Part shown: positions 56,461 through 64,000 of the stretch, piece after piece
Numbering within the stretch: position 1 is the first letter of the stretch
How the letters are laid out: every line of letters begins with the position of its first letter
Assembly (NCBI GenBank): GCA_050084515.1
Contig: CM114274.1
Coordinates: 15,934,001 to 15,998,000 of the forward strand
Reading direction: 5' to 3'
DNA length: 64,000 nt
Source: Blasia pusilla
Lineage: Eukaryota > Marchantiophyta > Marchantiopsida > Blasiales
Position numbers and translations under genes: made by a program
Notes under the pieces: generated by a model
Seen by the model: the letters and a program-made list of their open reading frames with translations, nothing else
What the model was told of the DNA's origin: nothing
The model's database searches: none

Positions 56461-57451
56461 CTACGGTGGATCGTCAACTATATTTGGAAATGGCAATACA
56501 TATTTCTTCTTGCAGACCTCTCTCAAATGGAGAAAAGAATGCCCATCTGGAATGTCACGTCCATGGAAAGTAGAACAACCATCATGCAAGCTGCCATAAC
56601 CTACAACCACAGAGGGGTTCTCACGTGATACCAACTGCTGTAACGGAGGCACAACAGATTTCAACACCGGCTTGGTAGCCTCTCGGGTCCTCTTCTTGAG
56701 TGTTGCTCTTCTCACCACCATTGGATTTTGCAGAAGATCCAACTGATCCAACTCCATGGATCCACCACTCCCCAACATCCCTACACTATCCTCATTCTCC
56801 TCTGAAAATACCGTGGCCTCCAAATCGCATCTGCGCGATGTCCTCACTTGGCATTTGCCTAAAACGGCCGGGGCCTCATCTGTGGTCTCTACAATCACAA
56901 TCAACAAGAATGTCTCACTACCCTTTCAAATAGATCATGATTTTCAGCAACTTCAAAGTAAAATGCACAACATCACTCTAAACTCACATACCTTAACTCA
57001 AAGGGTCACCCGCAAACACAGTCGCTTTAACCTCTCTTGTGCCTCCCTTTTTCTTGGGACCAGTTGGTGCAATGCCAACATCGGTATCTAGTCCTCTTAC
57101 TGTATGAACACCCTTGGCAACCTGTGGAAGAACTGGAGGTGAAGGCACAATAGTGACCAGCTCCGGAGAGGGCGGCATAGAGGCAAGTGCTCCACTAGGA
57201 GGAAGGTCTCGATCACTAACTCCATGAGGAGAGGATACAACTCTTGGATTTTCCGATCTCTCCTTAGAACCCCTTATGTCCTCATGGTCCCTTCTCAAGC
57301 TCATGGAAATCAATTCCATCAACTTTGTGAAGTTCTCTTGTTGATTAGCAACAATTGTCTTTATGCTTGTCTCTAGCATGTCCATGCTGCTGGAGAATCC
57401 ATCCATGCGATCAATTATGTAAGTCACAGACTCGAGCAATAACTCCTCCAT
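56461..57451 (-). pseudogene. TNPA-like protein, C-terminal exons
   Basis: Two minus-strand frames (56993-57451 and 56461-56907) adjoin the TNPA-like region. The first has a heptad-like stretch with hydrophobic and acidic residues (VTYIIDRMDGFSSSMDML) and a serine/proline-rich tail. The second is basic and carries KKRTREATKPVLKS and a hydrophobic end FLHLREVCKKKYVLPFP. Spliced exons are likely; I did not fix junctions. TNPA-type proteins bind subterminal repeats of CACTA elements. Confidence 0.5.
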
Positions 57452-57791
57452 AGACTTTAATCGAGCAGAGATCTTTGTCAGCGCAGATGTTCCCGGCGCC
57501 TGAAATACAAGACCTGGATCTCATTCTATATCAACAGGTATGTACTAGAAATACACTGGATTCACCTCTACTCTAAAGCAACCAGATGTTCATACCTGCT
57601 TTGATACTGTACTTGTACCATAACTCCTTTGGTTCTTTGCCTCCTCATGCACCTACGCCTTAGTAGGGGTTTTCCCCTTCTCTTTTCTCTACAACACATG
57701 TAATATCGACCAAGTTCAGTCTACCAAACACCAATTGCCAAACTATATGCAAGGTGGTAATAGAAATTAAAGATGGGTCCTTCAATATTAT

Positions 57792-58277
57792 TCATACCAG
57801 GCGTTCTGCAATTGGTGCATTCCCTTTTCTTCCTGCAGGGTTTGGATTGGTCACCGCTGCTCGTGCTTTGGATATCTGCTCACTCTTTGTCTTTGCACTC
57901 TCACTCATAAAGTGCGTAAGTAATCTCTCCCATTGGTTGGGGTCTACATGAGGTCGTGGGGCCACTTTCTTGCCTCCTCCAACTTCTTTCCATGTCTGAC
58001 GCAATCTAAATCTCTCCATCTAGAGTATTCATTGTGCATATTCCTCCAAACATGGAACATCCACTCCATTGCCATTGTTTCCAACATACTCCCATCTAGC
58101 AGATATATCACTCAACACTGAATTCCAATCCCCTGAGTGTTGGTTTGAAAAATTCACAATGGAGATGTCAAGCCATCGCAACACCTTGGCTCTAAAATCT
58201 GCATGCCACCCATTCTCTCCTTCAGAAGTTGTGGTGATCCAACCAGAGTTGTTCACACCCACTTTTCCGACTTTCAC
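57792..58277 (-). pseudogene. Ptta/En/Spm transposase-like segment (TNPA)
   Basis: WERLLTHFMSESAKTKSEQ, then ISKARAAVTNPNPAGRKGN, matches the plant Ptta/En/Spm protein family, whose hallmark is a W-x(9-12)-K block followed by N-rich basic residues and GRK. Upstream, MERFRLRQTWKEVGGGKK and a second frame with WLDISIVNFSNQH are consistent with the preceding part. The frame at 58277 starts with MKVGKVGVNNSG. The pieces are separated by stops or introns. Confidence 0.65.
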
Positions 58278-58462
58278 CCCTCGCCTTGCACACTGCTCTC
58301 AGTCACTGGGTTTGGTGTGTATGTTGTCCCTACCCTTGCCCGTCGCAAGCCTAGAGTCATATAGTTTGTTGCACACATGAATATCTTCAGTCAAGACTGC
58401 TGCCCACTAAGGAAGTCTTTATGCCTAAAAACAGAAGCTATGTATCGATGTCAGGTCACTTA

Positions 58463-59477
58463 CTAATTAGTGAAAACACGAGGAAGAAATTCTCCAAATA
58501 GGGATGATACTTCTCTATATATATGTGACTTGCTATTACCTGTAGCCTTTGTCATTTGCACTCCTTGAGTGGGTCCTAGCCCCAACCGTTGAGGTTGTCC
58601 ATACATTTTTGGAGTGCTATTATTGAGTCCATAAAGGTATTGGCTACTTCCAAACCGATCTTGACTATTTGGCACCGCATGATAGGGTCCCTCGGTGTAG
58701 TTGGAGAATCCACCCTCCATAGAGTCTACACAAGCCATATATGTCAGTGTTGTACAGACACATCATATAACCTTCCCACCATCATCCTATGATTTATAAT
58801 GAAAGAGAAATTTGAGATGCAAATCGATAGATTCTTACTATTCCACCCTTGCCCCGTTGGACAATATCCACTGTATAACAAACTTGGCTTGGAGTTCTGT
58901 GCATAGGGTCCATCTTTACCACCTTGAGACATGCTTGCATGTCCCTCTCCACTATGTTGTACACCCACTTGCTGTTTGAGAGGAATACAACGTTCAGGTA
59001 CACGCCCGGGTGCAACATCCCTTGCCCCCCAATTGTCCCTTTCTGGCAATGCAATGCAACCCACCAATTAGAGAGAATTTATTTCAAATGCCACTAACCT
59101 TGAAACACAATTGTATACACACATCTTGTCTAATTGATCAGAAAAATTACCTGCTTCTTCTTTCTCCCAATAGTTGATGGACATGGCTCCTTAGGAGGCG
59201 GAAGCTCATCTTAGGAGCTTGATTGATCCTCTTCACCAAAGTCTGCAACAAACTCTGGATCATAAGCGGGAGATTCTTCACCTCCAGTCTGAGCATCAAT
59301 GTCATCAGAAGATTCTGCCATTGTTCCCAATACCTTTCCAAGCAATCGAGAGCTCCTCCACTTTGGTCCAAGATGGAGAGGCTCCCTCTTTGCAAGTCGT
59401 GGGGCACGTACTTGCTTAGAACAAGCCTCTGCACTGCACATGAGGATGAGTTTTTCAAGAACATGAATTATGCACAA
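58463..59477 (-). pseudogene. TNPA-like N-terminal exons
   Basis: Minus-strand frames at 58463-58738 (MACVDSMEGGFSNYTEG), 58744-59067 (GCIALPERDNWGARDVAPG) and 59147-59477 (APRLAKREPLHLGPKW followed by an acidic run EESPAYDPEFVADFGEED) are probably separate exons of one protein, or its remnants. The acidic run and KR-rich neighbour resemble regulatory parts of CACTA proteins. Exon borders are not certain. Confidence 0.45.
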
Positions 59478-59519
59478 TGCTTATGATTCATTCATAAAGG
59501 CCCACACCTGAGTGCTCAA

Positions 59520-60319
59520 TATGTCACATACCTTTGTTGTCCATATACCGGGCAACTTGATTGATTTGCATGCTCTCCTCTGAAGAGCACATGGCCATCA
59601 GGGCAAGCATGAATGGAATTTTAATTCAATCCAAGACTTGACAATAATTTAGTTGCCTCGTACTTATTGCTAGGAGCGGTGTTCCCAATAGGAAAGACTG
59701 TTGTCTTCAAGAATGGAAGTAACCTTGAAACAAACACAGCTGGGACACCATGATTCCCACAGATGTTCATCAACTTCAGTACAAAGGCCAACTTTGTACA
59801 CTTAGAGCCTTGGAACAAAGGCTTGCATGCATCAGCAACACTTTCATGCGACCCAAACATCCATCCCTGCTCGTCCTCTTCTTGCCCAATATCGTTTGCG
59901 TCCTCTCCAGCCTCTTTGGCTGCATCAATGATGTCTTCCATGCTCTCAACATCATCATAGAATGCATAAAGATCTTGGAAGATGTCACGGACCATTCGTT
60001 GCACATCAATCCCATGATCAACACTATCACCTTTAGCATCAACCCCATCATCACGGTTTTTGTCTGCAAACTCCTCGGGTGTGGTACTTGCCTCACCCGC
60101 ATCTCGATCATCGAGGTTGCCCATTTCTTGTCCCAAAAATTGTGCATGTCTAGCCGCACTGGCAATGTTTGATGGAGACCTCCACTCTTCATCAGACGAG
60201 TCCTCATCACCTAGAACTCCATAAACTCTTTTTTCTGGATGCCTTCCGTGTTTCTGAAGGTGAGTGAAAACATTCCGCAAGCTAGTGTGCGAGACCCATT
60301 GCAAGCTACACAAGGACAT
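59520..60319 (-). pseudogene. TNP2 transposase N-terminal part (CACTA)
   Basis: The frame at 59621-60319 includes SLRNVFTHLQKHGRHPEK (C-terminal part of the transposase-associated zinc region), an acidic linker, and KPLFQGSKCTKLAFVLKLM then CGNHGVPAVFVSRLL and NKYEATKLLSSLGL. The line continues after a stop with SIHACPDGHVLFRGEHAN and QSSCPVYGQQR, then a GTATGT donor. These are the diagnostic TNP2 blocks. The DDE catalytic domain that should follow is absent, because the next sequence is TNPA-like, so about 1.5 kb or more has been deleted. Confidence 0.82.
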
Positions 60320-60630
60320 CTCATCCGGTTACTTCTAGAGTGTCCCACTAGGACTTGCTCTCGATCCCAAAGTTTGGAATCATGAGCTCTGATCTGTTCT
60401 GGATGTGTAATGGTAACATGCTTGTTCTAGGTCCGAAGCGGTATGGAGGATTGCCTATGGGTGCATGATGATGAGCATTTTTCCCCGAGTAGGGAGGGCT
60501 AGGTGGGACATCCATGAAACCCTAAAGATACCAAACTTCACTATCAACCATAAAAAATATGTTTACAAACTTAGAGGGTGGTAACAAAAATGCGCGAGGT
60601 TGCTGATATTCCCCACCTTTATACAATCGA

Positions 60631-61107
60631 TTAGCCAACTTGGAACGTAGTCATTGCATGTGGACATATTCGAGCAACCTGGTATTGAGGAAAAATCAAT
60701 GAAACGGAACCCACATTGAATACACAAATACATGTCTTAGTACACGGTCTATGCACTACTTTCGCAACTATCCAAACTGGTGGAATCTGTTTCTTCGTCA
60801 TCTGTGGTTTGCCACTCACTGTAAGCTCCTCCATGTCTCCAGAGACTTGGTTGATCGGGTATGGCTGTTTCACTGGCTTGTTTCCAATCAAGTCATGTGG
60901 ACTACTGTCTACCAAGTGCCCCAATTCAATGGATTCTTTGAAGGTGCGGTAAGAGGAGAGGAAGAGAAGAGAGAGGAGAGAGGAAACTACCTTCAACCCA
61001 AAGAGATACTTTTTTTGAAGAGAGTTTCTTAAGCACTCCCACAGATTTTTTTTCCTCTTCCACATTTTAGCAACCCATGTGAGTCCGACGAGTTGCAATT
61101 TGCACAA
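60631..61107 (-). CDS. Hypothetical frame upstream of TNP2
   Basis: A 158-codon minus-strand frame lies before TNP2. It ends CVFNVGSVSLIFPQYQVARICPHAMTTFQVG. It might be an upstream part of the CACTA transcript. I do not recognise it, and it could be spurious. Confidence 0.25.
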   Translation of the reverse strand: MCKLQLVGLTWVAKMWKRKKNLWECLRNSLQKKYLFGLKVVSSLLSLLFLSSYRTFKESIELGHLVDSSPHDLIGNKPVKQPYPINQVSGDMEELTVSGKPQMTKKQIPPVWIVAKVVHRPCTKTCICVFNVGSVSLIFPQYQVARICPHAMTTFQVG

Positions 61108-61287
61108 AATTTAGAAAACTGAAAAATTAGTGGAATCATAAGTGTGGAACCAATCACTTTTTCCATCCAAGGTCTAAAAAAAATCTATCGTTTGCCTTGG
61201 GCTGAATAGAGTTCAAGCTCAAAGTGAAGGTTTTGGAAAATGAAAGTACAATCTAAAACCTCATTTTGCATCCTCAAAGTGGTTTGT

Positions 61288-62519
61288 TTACAATACTTCG
61301 CACTTCTTTGAGGACAGAATTGGTTGGTAGATTCCTACGCCTACCTCCAACTTTCTTAAAACTTCAAGCAACATATAGTACATGTGCTTACAAGGGAAAT
61401 ACCTTTTCCCACGTGTCTCTCTCTGGACAAAGTCATCACATGAACATGTGGGAAAGCAACAGATGTGCACCCCATACACCCCTGTGACACTTGAATTTAC
61501 AATGTTGTTCCTGACCCAATACATCCTTCCTATTCCATTGCCACTGTGGACATCTTTTGTGGCGATGATCTCCATTTTTGCCTCTTGAGCTGATGCAATT
61601 CGCGTTGCTCTCTCCACCGTTGGCCTACACATTCTGTTTCTCTTCACCCCATTTCTAGACTCAAACAGAAATAGTGGATTGAGATCATCCACCTTCTCCG
61701 GGTACATGTTGACATCAATCCTGGGTTGAATACGAAATGCGAAGGTCTCTGTAATTCGAACATGCTCCGAACTTCCTTCGTCTACGAGTCTGAAGCCGGC
61801 ACTTGTAAGATTGTCCACTTTGTACCTGCGGCGATGGGCCAAATCGTGGGGGTATTCCCCGGAGCTCCAATGGCAGCTGGATAAGACTTGCGGAAAGCGC
61901 AAGATTCATTTGGGCAAAAGAAGTACTTCAATTGATCCGCGGTCCTCGTAAAACGATCAAAGGTTTTGAGTCCCCAAAACCTAGGCAGTGGTCGTCTAGT
62001 CCTTGTACAGTTCTTATTTAGGAAAGTGTCGCATGCTCTCCTAATGCCATCAGATCCTGCCCTGCAAGTGGGTCCACGTCCAGGGTTGCTCCGAGATATA
62101 TGCCAATGTATCAGGTTGCAATCCACCTCCATGACCGGAATCCCATATTGTTGAACCACCTCGGCGACCGGATGTTGGGAACTTCCAGCAACGGAGGGCT
62201 TTTGAAATAAAAAATTCACTGATTTTGGAGAAGTTACTCCATCACGGATTTGGGAGCAGTCCAAGGTCCCCAAATACCTGGGCGGCGTAATTTCCTCATC
62301 CAAATCAATCACCGGATTTGTTCCTCGATGCTGCCTGAAGTCAAGATACTTATCTGGTCTCCACCAGTCTTGCTCGAACAGCTCTACCACCATCTGTATG
62401 GGACGCCTTGAAACGGGCCCACGAATATCCCCACCAATGTGTATGTCTTGCTCGAGGGGAGTTCTTGCTACGCATCGGTTGAAGGCTTCCACATAGAGTT
62501 TTTCATCAGCAGATCTCAC
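61288..62519 (-). pseudogene. SWIM zinc-finger C-terminal part of transposase
   Basis: Frame 61782-62519 (245 residues) gives YVEAFNRCVARTPLEQDI, WWRPDKYLDFRQHRG, RPLPRFWGLKTFDRF and YFFCPNESCAFRKSYPA. After a frameshift near 61850 the line continues in another frame as RRYKVDNLTSAGFRLVDEG, FRIQPRIDVNMYPE, YWVRNNIVNSSVTG and VYGVHICCFPTCSCDDF, ending with the SWIM finger C-x-C ... FPCKHMYYMLLEVLRKL. SWIM fingers close many MULE transposases and bind DNA or protein. A domesticated relative is possible, but the frameshift argues for a dead copy. Confidence 0.7.
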
Positions 62520-63274
62520 AGCCGTCCTGACATAGAGCTAGTAGATTGAAGGCCCCCTTCCTTTTAATTGTTATGCCTTTTGTGAGGAAGATATGGGATG
62601 CTGCAGACTGTAGCATTGCTCTTGCCTGGTCTTGTTGGCATGCCTCCACAAGTTGCATTCGTTGGCATGCTTGTGACGACCTCCAGGAGAAATGAACACT
62701 TTCTGCTCCACTTGTGTTGGGGCAGAGGGCATTTTCATGAATGTTCAATCTCTACAACGACGGCAATGTGAGAAGGGAACGCAAATAGCTCAGAAGTCAA
62801 AGAAATAAGCTACGTGTCGAAACCAGACGGGTTGCAAGGCCGAGGCATCCCATGAACGAGTGTGCGACCCATCGAGTCCCAACGTGTTGCAACACCCATG
62901 AACCACCTACTGCAACCCGTCCGATTCCGACGGGTTGCAAGAACCTTTGGCTACTCCGGGCTGGAAGATCCAAGTGCAAGTCATCCAAAACCCATCCGGG
63001 TCGAACTATTTGCAGGCCTTGTATACATGCGACTTGCATACTTGTATACGGGTTGCACCAAAATTCTTGATGCAACCCGTCGATTTCCGACTGGTTGCAC
63101 ACTCAAGCAACCCGTCCGTTTCCGACGGGTTGCACACTCGGGCAATTCGTCTGTTTCCGACGGGTTGCACACTCGGGCAACCTGTCGCATCCAACAAGTT
63201 GCTTGGTTTCTTCGGTTTGAAATCCCTATAGTTCCCACGCTTCTCAACTTGAGCTGCAACTTTTCAAACAATTC
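62520..63274. other. Spacer between transposase blocks, with hairpin repeats
   Basis: It separates the two coding blocks and may be an intron or an insertion. Its first part (62520-62750) still shows coding-like KGITIKRKGAFNLLALCQDG on the minus strand. From 62820 onward it contains many GCAACCCGTC / GACGGGTTGC pairs. Confidence 0.5.
63072..63203. repeat. 35-bp tandem array of hairpin units, about 3.8 copies
   Basis: Units 63072-63106, 63107-63141 and 63142-63176 are each exactly 35 bp. A partial, more diverged unit follows to 63203. Each has inverted arms GCAACCCGTC and GACGGGTTGC around a 6-7-base centre, then ACACTCGG. A stand-alone unit lies at 62912-62939 and half-sites near 62827. Confidence 0.93.
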
Positions 63275-63964
63275 TCAGCATGAGTTGGATAAGACAAAAT
63301 AGTGAACTCGCATGAAGTTTCCCCATTGTCTCATACGTACAGTGCACCAACTCAGCCAAGAGCACAACTCTTTGTACTTCCCCTCAATCGCATGCTCCCT
63401 CCACCACCCATGAAGTTCTTCTTGGCATTCCATGGCCTGTTTCAAGGTTTTGTTGTCCTTGCAGTGTTGGAGTATAGTGACATGCTGTGTCCTCTTATTC
63501 TCCTTGATGCAAGATTTGGTGTACCGGGTCACAGACTGTTGCCAATGGAAAGCATCCGACCTTTCCCTCTCCGGTTGAACCTCTCCACCCCAGAACACTT
63601 CCCTAATAGCAATCCACCCAGGTTGTGCATTGTCCGCCATGAACCCATAAATTTTCGGAGGTGGCCTTTTATTTTCCTTCACCACCTCCAATAAGAGTAA
63701 CCAGCACACCTTCAAACTGCCAACGTCTTCTGCTTTTACTTCACAGACAAATATAGTTTTGAGTCCCTTCTCCACATGGTCATAAATATGAGCACCCATT
63801 TTCAACCATCCGTTCAGCACTCTGTAGCAAATATCAAAGCTTACCCAGCTGCCGTAAAGATCTTCCCCTTCCCTCATTCGATCTATAAGATCAAGGCCAC
63901 TCGATGGACCTGTCGTTGATATTTTGAAGACATAGGCCCTGGATCCTTCGCCTCCGTGGCTCAT
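63275..63964 (-). pseudogene. MULE-like DDE transposase domain
   Basis: The 229-residue frame has an IYDHVEKGLKTIFVCEV strand, KVCWLLLLEVVKENKR, then YGFMADNAQPGWIAIREVF, a D-N acidic site followed by the A-x-R helix typical of MULE transposases. DAFHWQQSVTRYTK replaces the usual C-x2-H, and a WLSWCTVRMRQWG helix follows. The frame is open to its stop at 63275. The first catalytic aspartate region lies close to the window end. Assignment to the MULE superfamily rests on this pattern and the SWIM finger. Confidence 0.55.
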
Positions 63965-64000
63965 GAACTACCATCTGTGAATGAATGGAAATATGGAGCT

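Larger units (their letters stand above)
55320..61107 (-). mobile_element. CACTA (En/Spm-like) element, decayed, right end not found
   Basis: The left end starts CACTAGTACAAAAACCCC, a CACTA-type terminus, inside gypsy gag sequence. Subterminal TGACTAG-type repeats fill the next 500 bases, as in CACTA elements. Minus-strand coding remnants match TNP2 (59520-60319) and a TNPA-like protein (56461-59477). The catalytic part of TNP2 is missing. The other terminus was not recognised before the window end. The MULE-like element from 61260 may be nested in it. Confidence 0.78.
61260..64000 (-). mobile_element. MULE-like element with SWIM transposase, right-truncated by window
   Basis: Two minus-strand coding blocks, a DDE-like domain (63275-63964) and a SWIM-finger domain (61288-62519), lie in the order expected for a MuDR/MULE-type transposase. 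A region of tandem hairpin repeats separates them. No terminal inverted repeats were recognised. It adjoins or is nested in the CACTA element. Confidence 0.55.

Noticed and set aside
1-64000. CRISPR arrays, tRNA or rRNA genes, bacterial-type operons
   Set aside because: No cloverleaf, rRNA core or spaced-repeat pattern was seen. The tandem arrays present are contiguous and lack unique spacers.

Overview
The window is nuclear DNA of a land plant. The only confident host gene is a split, plant-type proteasome ubiquitin receptor RPN13/ADRM1 (14317-20864, + strand, 12 recognisable exons, all introns GT-AG, one intron of 3.3 kb). Most of the rest is layered transposable elements. Large introns, AT-rich spacers and dense old Ty3/gypsy and CACTA copies suggest a big repeat-rich genome. 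A bryophyte, lycophyte or fern seems more likely than a flowering plant, but I cannot place the species.

The dominant element is one Ty3/gypsy family present in at least eight broken copies (A to H). Its unusual polyprotein order is gag, CCHC knuckles, retropepsin (DSGA), cytosine-C5 DNA methyltransferase (motifs I, IV, VI, VIII, IX/X), reverse transcriptase (YIDD), RNase H, integrase (HHCC + DDE), SH3-like integrase tail, PHD finger. The methyltransferase lies between protease and RT, and the PHD finger ends the polyprotein; several copies share this, so both belong to the family. A retroelement that could write DNA methylation and read histone tails is the main discovery candidate.

Layout. 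1-7022 (+): copy A and the deletion derivative D in tandem, sharing one LTR. 7023-8067 (-): remnant E. 9446-9734: hAT-like MITE. 9820-12400 (+): deletion derivative F. 12880-14316: probable promoter and 5' part of RPN13. 14317-20864: RPN13. 22440-23480 (-): relic H and two hairpins. 24034-24693: solo LTR of a second family (LTR2). 25050-25990: GC-rich, structured, possibly organelle-derived DNA. 26-36 kb: AT-rich spacer with a GC-rich block at 29.4-31.6 kb and no recognised gene.

35.9-55.3 kb is a nest of elements. LTR2 (36909-37691) was split by gypsy element C/G (37692-55319, -). Copy B (41168-51455, -) then inserted into the RT of C/G, leaving GGAT on both sides. A 1002-bp solo LTR2 (47722-48723, TSD ACATT) sits in the gag of B. 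From 55320 onward a CACTA element cuts the gag of C/G; it carries TNP2 and TNPA-like remnants on the minus strand. From 61.26 kb to the window end is a SWIM zinc-finger, MULE-like transposase, interrupted by a 35-bp tandem array in which each unit can form a hairpin. All transposon reading frames seen carry stops, frameshifts or deletions.
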